NCBI GenBank assembly: GCA_041497995.1
Contig: JBGQHM010000013.1
Coordinates: forward strand, 1-38,776
Origin: DATKMS01 sp041497995
GTDB lineage: Bacteria; Desulfobacterota; Binatia; HRBIN30
Reading direction: 5' to 3'
Length of the DNA: 38,776 nt
Below, piece by piece: positions 1 to 7,941 of this stretch; the stretch's first letter is position 1; each line of letters starts with the position of its first letter. The position numbers and the translations under genes were made by a program. The notes under the pieces were generated by a model. That model was not told the DNA's origin. It was given only the letters and a program-made list of their open reading frames with translations, and made no database searches.

Positions 1-164
1 ATACGACTCTCGCCGCGCGTAGCCGCCGCGACACGCTCGCCACGCACTCGGCGGCAGGGGGCACGTGCTCCCGGAGCCTCCCCGCGTCCGCGGCGCGGTT
101 TCGGAGGCAGGACTCGCCCCCTTAGAGCGGAGTTATGGTCAAGCTCTTGCCACTGTACTTGCAT

Positions 165-186
165 GGGCGAGCGTGCTAGCTCGCCC
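165..186 (+). promoter_or_regulatory. Hairpin just upstream of the first lipoprotein gene
   Basis: Perfect 8-bp inverted repeat (GGGCGAGC / GCTCGCCC) around a 6-nt loop, ending 8 nt before the GTG start at 195. No T-run follows, so it is a poor intrinsic terminator. It could be a leader hairpin affecting translation of the downstream gene or the 3' end of an upstream transcript. The first 164 bases show no gene I can support. Confidence 0.4.
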
Positions 187-194
187 TTCACGGG

Positions 195-527
195 GTGAGA
201 TCTCTGACGATCAGATTATCCATTGTACTAGCCGTCGCAGCAGTCGTTGTTGGCTGCTCCTCTCGACCAGTTCAGGTCGGCGCACCGCTGCCACCCGCCC
301 ATGAGGTTTATGAGGTTGTCGGGCCGAGCGAAGGCGGCGGCTGTGGACTGTTGTTGTTCGGCCTCATTCCGCTGGGCATCAACTCACGAACGCAGCGCGC
401 GTACTCAGAGGCCGTAGGATCGAAGGGGATTGGTCTCGTCGACGCCCAAGTCCAATACAGTTGGTGGTACGTTCCATACGTCGGCACGATTCATTGCACC
501 TTCGTGAAGGGGACGGTGGTTCGATGA
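195..527 (+). CDS. Small lipoprotein, first of a tandem paralogous pair
   Basis: 110-residue protein from a GTG start. The N-terminus is a lipoprotein signal with a basic start (MRSLTIR), a hydrophobic stretch and a lipobox VVGC with Cys at residue 21, so it should be lipid-anchored, probably in the outer membrane. The mature part has a Gly/Leu-rich segment (GGCGLLLFGLIPLGIN), then a Tyr-Ser-Glu-Ala helix and a closing beta segment (SWWYVPYVGTIHCTFVKG). The pattern is shared with the next gene, which it overlaps by 4 bp (ATGA), so the two are probably co-translated. Overall shape recalls small TRL-like lipoproteins, but I cannot confirm a family. Two Cys residues besides the lipobox Cys (one in the GGCG segment, one near the end) are conserved in both paralogues and may form a disulfide. 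Function unknown. Confidence 0.75.
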   Translation: MRSLTIRLSIVLAVAAVVVGCSSRPVQVGAPLPPAHEVYEVVGPSEGGGCGLLLFGLIPLGINSRTQRAYSEAVGSKGIGLVDAQVQYSWWYVPYVGTIHCTFVKGTVVR

Positions 528-859
528 TCGTTGCGCGGCGTCTCGTTTGCGCTGCGGTGGGCGCTGCCGTTTGCCTCTCGATGGGTTGTATGAGCGAGCT
601 CGCCACAGTTGCGCCAGCGCCGCCGGAGCATGCCGTCGACGTCGGGCCGGCTCACGGATCCAGCTGTGGCTTGCTCTTCCTTGACTTGGTCCCGGTCGGC
701 GTTAATGACCGCGCGGTGCGCGCCTACGCGGAAGCGCTCCGCACCGCGCGTGCCGAAGCGATCACCGGCACGACAATCGAGGACAGTTGGTACTTCGTCG
801 TTGTCGGCACGCTGCTATGCACTGACGTCGACGGCCGCGCCGTCCGCGCCGCGCCCTGA
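524..859 (+). CDS. Small lipoprotein, second of a tandem paralogous pair
   Basis: 111-residue protein. I chose the ATG at 524 because it overlaps the stop of the previous gene by 4 bp and places the hydrophobic signal and lipobox (LSMGC, Cys near residue 23) at the N-terminus; the upstream in-frame start at 461 would bury the signal. The mature region matches the neighbour in order and spacing: GSSCGLLFLDLVPVGVN, an Arg-Ala-Tyr-Ala-Glu-Ala helix, then EDSWYFVVVGTLLC. This is a tandem duplication with considerable divergence. No partner or enzymatic motif is visible, and the function is unknown. Confidence 0.75.
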   Translation: MIVARRLVCAAVGAAVCLSMGCMSELATVAPAPPEHAVDVGPAHGSSCGLLFLDLVPVGVNDRAVRAYAEALRTARAEAITGTTIEDSWYFVVVGTLLCTDVDGRAVRAAP

Positions 860-963
860 TGTCGGATCGCGCCGGGTGCAGCTGAGGTCCCAAACTGTCG
901 GGTACCGCGCACCGGGAAGGGAGTCACCTGCAAGAGGGGGGGTGAGAAGGAATGGCGTGAACG

Positions 964-1395
964 TCATGGCTGCTGCGCCGGCGGCACTGCAGGCGGTGGT
1001 TCCGCTAACGTGCCCGGCGCCACCGCTGCGGGGTTCGGAGCCAGTGTGGCGGACACTGTTGCGGGCTCTAAATCGTAGGCGGCTCCATTTGCGTAGTCGA
1101 TCGCAGCGCCCATGAACCCGCCGAGCGCGATGTTGCCCCAGACGAAGCCGCTGGTCGTCTCTTCGATGTGTGCATACGTGGGCACGTATCCGGCCTTATC
1201 GAAGTTCACGATGTAGATGCCATCACGCGCCAGGGTGATCTCTCCCGGCGTCGTGACGGTCTGACTGCCCACGGATGCCCGCGCACCCGCTGGCGTGGAC
1301 TCGATGCGCACGCGCTGGGTTGTGCCGTGCATGATCGTGGCGCATCCGGCGATCTCCGCGACGCACACCAGAATGACGAGGCGAGCTTGGTTCAT
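964..1395 (-). CDS. Lipoprotein with PEGA-like domain
   Basis: 143-residue lipoprotein. The reading frame is open upstream to 1680, but that would overlap nhaA. The ATG at 1395 (or 1404) is preceded by a GGGGA purine run and directly begins a lipoprotein signal: MNQARLVILVCVAEIAGC, lipobox IAGC with Cys18. Mature residues ~25-70 (RVRIESTPAGARASVG...TPGEITLARDGIYIVNFDKAGY) follow the PEGA pattern of small beta-sandwich surface domains, where a short beta hairpin carries S-x-P-x-G-A. Residues 83-105 are Gly/Ala-rich and hydrophobic (WGNIALGGFMGAAIDYANGA), similar to a pattern common in such lipoproteins. The tail is a Pro/Ala-rich linker. It is divergent from nhaA with a 176-bp gap and convergent with the lipoprotein pair. 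Likely envelope-associated; exact role unknown. Confidence 0.7.
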   Translation of the reverse strand: MNQARLVILVCVAEIAGCATIMHGTTQRVRIESTPAGARASVGSQTVTTPGEITLARDGIYIVNFDKAGYVPTYAHIEETTSGFVWGNIALGGFMGAAIDYANGAAYDLEPATVSATLAPNPAAVAPGTLAEPPPAVPPAQQP

Positions 1396-1571
1396 CGTCC
1401 CCATCACGCACTCGTTCACGCCGTGTTCAAGCGGGCTGCCGCTCGCGGGCTTTGGCAACAGCGACAATCCTCGGCGGAAGGTCGATGCCTTGACGGTGAC
1501 GGAACAATCCCATAGCGGGATGTGCGTGCGGACCCGGTGGAAGTCGACACTGCCCGTGGAGCGCTCGTTGA

Positions 1572-2738
1572 ATGCGTAACATGATCGCCGCGTTTCTGCG
1601 GCTTGAGGCAGCCTCCGGCGCTCTCTTGGCAATTGCCGCCGTGGCGGCCATCGTGATCGCGAACACGCCGCTGGGTCCATCGGTCGCGAGCAGCTTCGAC
1701 ACCAAGCTCACCGTGGCCTTCGGCACGTTCGGGCTGAGCAAACCGCTGCTCTTGTGGGTGAACGACGGGTTGATGGCCATCTTCTTTCTCCTTGTCGGAC
1801 TCGAGCTCAAGCGCGAAGTGCTGGAGGGGGAGCTGTCGCAGCCCGCGCAGATCGTCTTGCCGGCAGCTGCAGCACTCGGTGGCATGATCGCGCCCGCGCT
1901 GATCTACGCTGCGCTCAACCACGGCGACGCGTATGCGCTACGTGGCTGGGCAATTCCAGCGGCGACCGATATCGCCTTCTCGCTCGGCGTCGTAGGGGCG
2001 CTGGGTGCACGCGTACCGCTCGGCCTGAAGGTGTTCCTCACCACCTTGGCGGTAGTTGATGATCTTGGCGCCATTGTGGTCATCGCGTTATTCTATTCGA
2101 GCGATCTCTCGCTGCTGTCACTGGCCCTAGGGGCGCTATGCGCTGCGGTGTTGTTCGCATTGAATCGCGCGAACGTGCGACGCCTCGCGCCCTACATTCT
2201 CACCGGCATTGTGCTGTGGGTGTGCGTGCTGAAATCAGGTGTGCACGCCACCTTGGCTGGCGTCGTCCTCGGCTTCTTCGTCCCGCTCAAGGGCGGCGTC
2301 GGTGCGCCCGACGTCCAGCCGCTCCGTCACCTGGAGCACATGCTCCATCCATGGGTTGCCTACGCGATTCTTCCGATCTTCGCGTTCGCCAACGCCGGCC
2401 TGTCGTTCAAAGGCATGTCGTTCGCGGAATTGCTGGAGCCGGTGCCGCTTGGCATCGCCGGCGGGTTGTTCCTCGGCAAAGTGCTCGGCGTGTTTGGCGT
2501 GGCTGCGCTGATCCTGGTGGGAGGCCTCGCGCGCATACCGGCTGGTGGCACGTGGATGAAGCTGCTCGGCGTGTCGATGTGCGCCGGCATCGGCTTCACC
2601 ATGAGCCTGTTCATCGGGACGTTGGCGTTCGAGGACCCGGCCTATGCGGCACCGCTTCGGCTTGGTGTTCTCACCGGTTCCCTGCTGTCGGCAGCTCTCG
2701 GGTATTTGATTCTGCGCATGGCGCCGGCAACGTCATGA
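1572..2738 (+). CDS. nhaA: Na+/H+ antiporter NhaA
   Basis: 388 residues, the same length as E. coli NhaA. NhaA is an inner-membrane electrogenic antiporter that exports Na+ (or Li+) in exchange for protons and supports pH and salt homeostasis. The protein is hydrophobic throughout, consistent with 12 membrane segments. Hallmarks are visible: ATDIAFSLGVVG with Thr132-Asp133, VVDDLGAI with the ion-binding pair Asp163-Asp164, and KSGVHATLAG with His225, implicated in pH response in E. coli. A Lys at 303 in LGKVLG is near the position of E. coli Lys300. All are intact, so an active antiporter is expected. It stands alone, divergent from the PEGA lipoprotein and convergent with the MerR-TPR gene. 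No NhaR-type regulator is adjacent. Confidence 0.97.
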   Translation: MRNMIAAFLRLEAASGALLAIAAVAAIVIANTPLGPSVASSFDTKLTVAFGTFGLSKPLLLWVNDGLMAIFFLLVGLELKREVLEGELSQPAQIVLPAAAALGGMIAPALIYAALNHGDAYALRGWAIPAATDIAFSLGVVGALGARVPLGLKVFLTTLAVVDDLGAIVVIALFYSSDLSLLSLALGALCAAVLFALNRANVRRLAPYILTGIVLWVCVLKSGVHATLAGVVLGFFVPLKGGVGAPDVQPLRHLEHMLHPWVAYAILPIFAFANAGLSFKGMSFAELLEPVPLGIAGGLFLGKVLGVFGVAALILVGGLARIPAGGTWMKLLGVSMCAGIGFTMSLFIGTLAFEDPAYAAPLRLGVLTGSLLSAALGYLILRMAPATS

Positions 2739-2766
2739 AGAGGAAACGCGGCGGCGGGTGCGAGGG

Positions 2767-3654
2767 TTAGCTTCTCTCGGTCAGCTTCTTGTAACTCAGC
2801 AAATGCCGGATCGCGTCGGAGTGGCGTCCCAAGCGGTCGAGGAGGCGCCCGAGATTGAAGTGCGCATCGGCAAACTCCGGGTCGTAGGCGAGGGCCCGCT
2901 GGTAGTGGGACAGCGCCGCGGCGAAATGACGCTGGTCCTCGAGGGCGATGGCGAGATTGTAGTGAGCCACCGGGTCATCCGGGGTACACTCGATGGCGAG
3001 ATGGTAGAGACGCGCGGCGTCCTCCACCTCGCCCTGCTCCTGCTGCAAGCGCCCAAGATTGATGTACGCATCAGCCATCTCCGCATCGAGCTCGATGGCG
3101 CGCCGATAGGCCTCGCAGGCACCCGCAACGTCGGCCCGTCGCTCGCGGGCGAGCGCACGTTCGAACCACGCCAGGGCGTTCTGCGTGGGTTCTGGAGTAC
3201 GGGGTGTGGTACTTGTGCGGCCGCTACGCGCCGGCACAACGCGGCGCGCGGCGCGGGCCAGCTCATCGACTTCGAAGGCAAAGACGACCTGGCCGCTGTC
3301 GGGTTGCCATGCCGTGCCGCCGTCACGCGCCACGACCCGGCGGCCGTCGGCATAGATGCGCACGCCCGACAGCGGCCGATCGGGCGGCAGCTGCGTGGCC
3401 AACTCGCTGAGCGCGTGGCGCACGCGGCGCGGTGGAACGTCGGCGCGCAACAGGCCATGCGCGGCGCGTAGCAGGACGAGATCCTGAAACGAGAACTCGA
3501 GAGCGCGGCCATGGCGCGCCGGACGGCACAGCCCAGCGCGCACGATGCCGCGCACGCGTGCGGCGGGCACGCCCAAGATGCGGGCGACCTCGGCTGTCCG
3601 GAAGACTTCGGCGGCAGACCGTGAGGCGCGCTGACTAGCGGGCGGTGCTACCAT
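2767..3654 (-). CDS. MerR-type HTH fused to TPR repeats
   Basis: 295 residues. Residues ~17-85 form a MerR-like winged helix-turn-helix (FRTAEVARILGVPAARVRGIVRAG, then SFQDLVLLRAAHGLL), the domain that binds dyads in promoter spacers. A middle segment (~95-135) is unassigned. Residues ~160-290 are at least three tetratricopeptide repeats (AWFERALARERRADVAGACEAY; ADAYINLGRLQQEQGEVEDA; AHYNLAIALEDQRHFAAAL; ADAHFNLGRLLDRLGRHSDA), a protein-interaction scaffold in place of the usual MerR ligand domain. It lies 82 bp downstream of ku on the same strand and may share its transcript. A role in controlling the adjacent NHEJ genes is inference. The ATG at 3654 is the first plausible start; the first 15 residues are non-conserved-looking. 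Confidence 0.85.
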   Translation of the reverse strand: MVAPPASQRASRSAAEVFRTAEVARILGVPAARVRGIVRAGLCRPARHGRALEFSFQDLVLLRAAHGLLRADVPPRRVRHALSELATQLPPDRPLSGVRIYADGRRVVARDGGTAWQPDSGQVVFAFEVDELARAARRVVPARSGRTSTTPRTPEPTQNALAWFERALARERRADVAGACEAYRRAIELDAEMADAYINLGRLQQEQGEVEDAARLYHLAIECTPDDPVAHYNLAIALEDQRHFAAALSHYQRALAYDPEFADAHFNLGRLLDRLGRHSDAIRHLLSYKKLTERS

Positions 3655-3736
3655 TCGTCTGTACCACTGGACTCGAAGAGCAGGGCAGGGGCAGGCCGGT
3701 CATCGAGCCCATGCAACCGGCCTGTGTTGGTCCCAT

Positions 3737-4606
3737 CTACTTGGCTTTGGCGCTCGCCCGGCGCGCGACCGCGGGCCGTCCCTTCGCTTGCGCGGGACGC
3801 CGGCTCGCAGTGGCTCCGGTGGACGTGGGGGCTTGCTTCGCGGCCAGGCTTGCCTTGAGCGCCTCCATCAGATCGATGATCTGCGCCCGCGCCGGCTGCG
3901 CCGGCGCCGCAACGATCTCCTGACCGGCAACCTTCTGATCGATGAGCTCGAGGACCTTCTTGCGGTAGCCGTCGTCGTACTTGGTCGGCTCGAACGCCGG
4001 AGACGCTAGCTGCTCGATGAGCTGCACAGCCAGGTCGAGCTCGCCCGCCTTGAGCGTCAACGCCTCACCGCGATCGATCTCTTCGAAGCCACGCACCTCG
4101 TCCGCGTAGTTGAGCGCGTGCATCATGAGCCCACCCTGCGCTTGCCGCAGGAGGACCAACTGCTGCTTGCCGCGCGTAGAGAACCTCGCCACTGCACCCT
4201 TGCCGGCTTTTGCAATCGCCTCGCTGAGCAGGCGATAGGCCTTCTGCCCGCCTTTGTCCGGACCCAGCAGATACGCCTTCTCGAAGTAGATCGGATCGAC
4301 CGTGCTGATCGGCACGAACTCCTCGATCTCGATCGACTGCTCCGACTTCTGCTCAAGCGCCTGGAGCTCGTCGTCGGTCAGTACGACGTACTGATCCTTG
4401 GCGTACTCGTAGCCCTTCGCCATGGCGCTACGCTCGACGACTTCACCGCAGGTCGCGCAGATGTACTGCTGGCGGAGTCGCGACTTGTCTTTCGCGTGCA
4501 GCAGGTTGAAGGAGACGGACTTTGACTTCGTGGCCGAGTACAGCTTTACGGGGACGGAAACCAGCCCGAAGCTGATAGTTCCCGATGCAATGGCGTGTGC
4601 CGGCAT
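3737..4606 (-). CDS. ku: Ku protein, non-homologous end joining
   Basis: 289 residues, typical of bacterial Ku. The homodimer forms a ring that threads onto broken DNA ends and recruits LigD. The start MPAHAIASGTISFGLVSVPVKLYSAT is the family signature (W/SGTISFGLVSVPV). Residues 40-60 hold the conserved C-x-x-C (ICATCGEVVE). The core beta-barrel and bridge follow (YVVLTDDELQALE, PIYFEKAYLLGPDKGGQKAYRLL, VLLRQAQGGLMMHALNYADEVR). The end is a Lys/Ala/Arg-rich tail (from ~250) like the basic C-terminal extensions that bind DNA in other bacterial Kus. SD-like AAGGTAGG precedes the ATG. Divergent from ligD with 102 bp between start codons. Confidence 0.97.
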   Translation of the reverse strand: MPAHAIASGTISFGLVSVPVKLYSATKSKSVSFNLLHAKDKSRLRQQYICATCGEVVERSAMAKGYEYAKDQYVVLTDDELQALEQKSEQSIEIEEFVPISTVDPIYFEKAYLLGPDKGGQKAYRLLSEAIAKAGKGAVARFSTRGKQQLVLLRQAQGGLMMHALNYADEVRGFEEIDRGEALTLKAGELDLAVQLIEQLASPAFEPTKYDDGYRKKVLELIDQKVAGQEIVAAPAQPARAQIIDLMEALKASLAAKQAPTSTGATASRRPAQAKGRPAVARRASAKAK

Positions 4607-4616
4607 AGCCCTACCT

Positions 4617-4645
4617 TTGAGTCAAATGGTGGCGCACCATATCAT
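4617..4645 (+). promoter_or_regulatory. Predicted ligD promoter with dyad in the spacer
   Basis: TTGAGT (4617-4622) and TATCAT (4640-4645, 5 of 6 matches to TATAAT) are separated by exactly 17 bp. The spacer carries an inverted repeat, ATGGTG-GCG-CACCAT (4626-4640), whose right arm touches the -10 box. It sits in the 102-bp gap between the divergent ku and ligD starts. Dyads in promoter spacers are the usual target of MerR-family proteins, and a MerR-HTH gene lies behind ku. The promoter is inferred; 6-bp arms alone occur often by chance. Confidence 0.45.
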
Positions 4646-4708
4646 TGATCGGGTGGCGAGGCGAGGACCAACTCTGCTTGCGGGGCATCCGGCTCAAGGG
4701 GCGAACTG

Positions 4709-7231
4709 ATGGCTGAGGATCTCCTGCGAGACTATCGGGGCAAGCGCGACCCGGGCCGTACGCCCGAGCCGTTCGGCGTGCGGCAGGCGCTCAGCAGCGA
4801 GCGCACTGGGGGAAGCTTCGTCGTGCAGCAACACGCCGCCCGCAGCATGCATTGGGATTTACGACTGGAGGTCAATGGCGTGCTGGCCAGCTGGGCTGTG
4901 CCGCGTGGGCCCTCTGCCGATCCCAAAGAGAAGCGGTTGGCGGTGCGTACCGAGGACCATCCCATCGAGTATGCAGACTTCGAGGGCATCATTCCGTCCG
5001 GCAACTACGGCGCCGGCGCGATGATCGTGTGGGACCGCGGCACATTTCATACGGTGGACGGCGAAACGGTCGCCGACAGCGTGACGCGTGGCAAGCTCGA
5101 TATGGAGCTGCATGGCCACAAGCTGCACGGCCGCTGGGCGCTGGTGCGCACGAAAGGGGAGGGAGGCAAGAGCTGGCTCCTCTTCAAAAAGGGCAGCGCT
5201 GGTGCAGCGGAACCGGAGCTGATCGTTGCTCATCCCTATTCAGTGCTGTCGGGACTCAAGGTCGAAGAGCTCAGAGAAGGAGTACGTCGCAACGACGCAC
5301 TCGCTGCGCGGGCCGCCGCCGCGGGCGCAGCGCGGCGGGCGCCCAATCCCTCCACCGCCCGTCCCATGTTGGCGGAGACGGCAGAGCATCCATTCTCCCG
5401 AGAAGGGTGGCTGTTCGAGCTGAAGCACGACGGTGTACGGATCTTGGCCGCGCGTACGGCGACGGGCGCTGTGACGCTCTACTACCGGACGGGTCGGGAC
5501 ACGACGGCAACCTTTCCGGAAATCGCGCGCGCGGTGGCACATCTGCCGTGCGATGACTTCATCATCGATGGCGAAGTTGTCGCGCTCGATGAGCACGGGA
5601 TCGCCTCTTTCGAGCTGCTGCAGAAGCGCCTAGGACAAACCGATCCGGCGGCGGTGGGTCGGGCCGCGGCGGCGATTCCGGTGGTCATGTTCGGGTTCGA
5701 TCTGCTCGCCGCGGCGGGCTACGACCTTCGGGCGCTGCCGCTGAGCGTGCGCAAGGAGCTGCTGAGCACGCTGGTGCCGCGCGTTGGCGTTGTGCGCTTC
5801 GCGGACCATGTGGAAGGGGCCGGAGAGGCGCTGTTCGAGGAAGTCAGCAACATGGGATTGGAAGGACTGGTGGCGAAGCGCGCCGCGTCACCGTATCGCA
5901 GTGGGCGGCGCTCGCGTGATTGGTTGAAGATCAAAGCTCTGCGTACTGCCGATATCGCCATCGTCGGCTACGTCCGGGGCAAGGGGGCGCGACGCGAGTT
6001 GGGTTCGCTGATGGTTGCGTGGCGGGGCGAGGGTGAGTTGGTGTACGCCGGCAATGTTGGGACCGGCCTCGATGCGCGCAGCATTGCGGCGCTACTGCCA
6101 CGCCTGCAGCACACCGTCTGCTCCGCGCCGGTCTTTCGCGGGACACCACCCGGACCGACGCGTGACCATGTGTTCGTCGACCCAGCGTTGGTTGCCGAGG
6201 TGCGCTACGCGGAGGTCACCAGCAGCGGCTACCTACGCCAGCCGGTCTTCCTGCGGGTCCGCGACGACAAAACCATTGCTGAATGCGATCACCTGCCGCC
6301 CCCCCACGTACACCGCGAGCCGCTCCCGATGCTGGCGGTCTCAGTGGAACCTCCGCCGCCACGCGGCCAGCTGCGTCTGAGCAATCTCGACAAAGTATTC
6401 TTCCCGGAGGACGGCTACACCAAGGGCGACTTGGTGCGGTACTACGAAGAGGTCTGGCCGTGGCTTGCACCCCATTTGCGCGATCGGCCCGTGGTCCTGA
6501 CCCGCTATCCGGACGGCATCACGGGCAAGAGCTTCTTTCAGAAAAACGCGCCCGGCTTCACCCCGGAGTGGGTACGCACGTTCCACATCGAGGATACGGA
6601 CTTCTTCATCTGCAATGACCTCGAGACGCTGCTCTACGTCATCAACTCGGGATGCATCCCGCTGCATGTCTGGAGTGCGCGCCACGTGCACCTCGATCGC
6701 CCCGACTGGACCATCTTGGACCTGGATCCGAAGGGTGCGCCCTTTCAGCACGTGGTTGCCGTGGCCCGCTGCATCCATGATCTGCTCGAGCAATTGCGGG
6801 TGCCGCACTTCGTGAAGACATCGGGGCAAGACGGCCTGCATGTGTTGGTGCCGCTTGCGGCGGCGCTGACACACGCCGAGGCGCGCGCCTTTGCCGAGGT
6901 ACTGGCACGGGTCGTGGTCGAAGAGCAGTCGGAGATCGCGACCGTGGCGCGGGCGGTCGGTGCGCGAGGAGGCAAGGTGTACGTCGACTTCCTGCAGAAC
7001 GGTTTCGGCAAGACCATCGTTGCACCGTTCTCCGTGCGTCCGCGGCCGGGTGCGCCGGTATCCACACCGCTGACGTGGCGAGAGGTCACGAGGCGTGCCG
7101 ACCCGGCGCGCTTCACCATCCGAACCGTCGTGAAACGCTTGCAGCAGCAGGGTGATCCGATGCGGCCTCTGCTGGATGGGCAGACTGACGTGCACGCGGC
7201 TCTGACCGCGCTGAGCGCCCGCCTGGGCTGA
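4709..7231 (+). CDS. ligD: ATP-dependent DNA ligase LigD (PE-LIG-POL)
   Basis: 840 residues, the same length and domain order as Pseudomonas aeruginosa LigD. It processes, fills and seals double-strand breaks with Ku. Residues ~1-185: 3'-phosphoesterase, with QHAARSMHWDLRLE giving His42, His48, Asp50, Arg52, and EDHPIEY with His84. Residues ~215-530: ATP-dependent ligase, with motif I ELKHDGVR (nucleotidyl Lys239), DGEVVALDE (motif III/IIIa region), EGLVAKR (motif IV) and DWLKIK (motif V). Residues ~550-840: archaeo-eukaryotic primase-type polymerase, with LTRYPDGITGKSFFQKNAP and ILDLDPKG carrying metal ligands Asp671 and Asp673. All catalytic motifs seem intact. ATG at 4709 has a purine-rich AAGGGG upstream. 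Paired with divergent ku. Confidence 0.97.
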   Translation: MAEDLLRDYRGKRDPGRTPEPFGVRQALSSERTGGSFVVQQHAARSMHWDLRLEVNGVLASWAVPRGPSADPKEKRLAVRTEDHPIEYADFEGIIPSGNYGAGAMIVWDRGTFHTVDGETVADSVTRGKLDMELHGHKLHGRWALVRTKGEGGKSWLLFKKGSAGAAEPELIVAHPYSVLSGLKVEELREGVRRNDALAARAAAAGAARRAPNPSTARPMLAETAEHPFSREGWLFELKHDGVRILAARTATGAVTLYYRTGRDTTATFPEIARAVAHLPCDDFIIDGEVVALDEHGIASFELLQKRLGQTDPAAVGRAAAAIPVVMFGFDLLAAAGYDLRALPLSVRKELLSTLVPRVGVVRFADHVEGAGEALFEEVSNMGLEGLVAKRAASPYRSGRRSRDWLKIKALRTADIAIVGYVRGKGARRELGSLMVAWRGEGELVYAGNVGTGLDARSIAALLPRLQHTVCSAPVFRGTPPGPTRDHVFVDPALVAEVRYAEVTSSGYLRQPVFLRVRDDKTIAECDHLPPPHVHREPLPMLAVSVEPPPPRGQLRLSNLDKVFFPEDGYTKGDLVRYYEEVWPWLAPHLRDRPVVLTRYPDGITGKSFFQKNAPGFTPEWVRTFHIEDTDFFICNDLETLLYVINSGCIPLHVWSARHVHLDRPDWTILDLDPKGAPFQHVVAVARCIHDLLEQLRVPHFVKTSGQDGLHVLVPLAAALTHAEARAFAEVLARVVVEEQSEIATVARAVGARGGKVYVDFLQNGFGKTIVAPFSVRPRPGAPVSTPLTWREVTRRADPARFTIRTVVKRLQQQGDPMRPLLDGQTDVHAALTALSARLG

Positions 7232-7251
7232 ATCGAACCACAGCGCAGGGC

Positions 7252-7274
7252 CGACAGAAAAATTCTTTTTGTCG
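7252..7274 (+). terminator. AT-rich hairpin after ligD
   Basis: CGACAGAAAAA and TTTTTGTCG can pair with one bulged G and a 3-nt loop, 20 nt after the ligD stop. The stem is A/T-rich rather than GC-rich, so it is a weak terminator candidate at best. Confidence 0.25.
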
Positions 7275-7454
7275 CGACTTTGCCCTTCCCTTACGACCCA
7301 ATGCCGAGTAGATTCTGCGCTGCAACTCCCAGGGCCGTGCCTGCGCCACAGAGGCAGCGGGCGTGCCCATGGTCCCCGCAACCGCGGTGTCATGAAAGAT
7401 GCCGCGAGGGATGAGCGGGTAACGGCCACACGAAAGGAAAGAGGAGGTTCGACG

Positions 7455-7925
7455 ATGTCCACCCGCGGTCCCCGCGCTACGGACGCGCTTCAAGCGCCAG
7501 GATACTCTGCCACCGCGGCAGTCGACGAGGCGGACCCGGAACGCCCGGCACCGCGTCAAGAGCACGGCGCGGCGCGCGGCTTCAACGGCCCAAACGGTCC
7601 CCAGGGCTCCGGGCGCAAGCGCCGGCGGCGGCATCGCTCACAGAAGGGGGGGCCGCGCCGCTTTCCGTCGCAGGGCGGCGGCGGGCCGCACATCGATGTC
7701 GTCAGCCGCGAACGGATGTTTCAGGACATCGAGGGGCTGTTGCGCCAGATTCGGGAGCGCGCGGAAGAAGCGACCGTCTGGTCCGATGACCAACTCAACG
7801 ACTTTACGCAGACAGTGACCGGCTTCACGAAATCCCTGGAGCAAGAAGGCGAACAGATCTCTCAGCGTGTGCGCAGCGAGTACCAGCGCATCCGCGACAA
7901 GCTCAGCCAAGCGCTGCGCGCCTAG
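7455..7925 (+). CDS. Small protein with basic disordered N-terminus and helical C-terminus
   Basis: 156 residues. The start is ATG 7455, preceded by a strong GAGGAGG at 7441-7447; the frame is open further upstream but without such a site. Residues 1-85 are low-complexity, Gly/Pro/Arg-rich with a very basic patch (GRKRRRRHRSQKGGPRR), suggesting nucleic-acid or polyanion contact. Residues ~90-156 (ERMFQDIEGLLRQIRERAEEA...FTKSLEQEGEQISQRVRSEYQRIRDKLSQAL) are amphipathic alpha-helical with heptad character and might oligomerise. No signal peptide, so probably cytoplasmic. It lies 223 bp after ligD, with no evidence of a functional link to NHEJ beyond position. Not recognised as a named family. 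Confidence 0.7.
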   Translation: MSTRGPRATDALQAPGYSATAAVDEADPERPAPRQEHGAARGFNGPNGPQGSGRKRRRRHRSQKGGPRRFPSQGGGGPHIDVVSRERMFQDIEGLLRQIRERAEEATVWSDDQLNDFTQTVTGFTKSLEQEGEQISQRVRSEYQRIRDKLSQALRA

Positions 7926-7941
7926 CCGCGGGCGGGTCAAT

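Noticed and set aside
461..523. Extended N-terminus of the second lipoprotein
   Set aside because: Would bury the signal peptide; ATG 524 overlaps the preceding stop and starts the signal directly.
1396..1680. N-terminal extension of the PEGA-like lipoprotein
   Set aside because: Overlaps nhaA, is Arg-rich without pattern, and would place the lipobox at residue ~113.
2758..3471. 237-residue + strand ORF opposite the MerR-TPR gene
   Set aside because: Mirror of TPR coding DNA; the minus strand shows HTH and TPR motifs.
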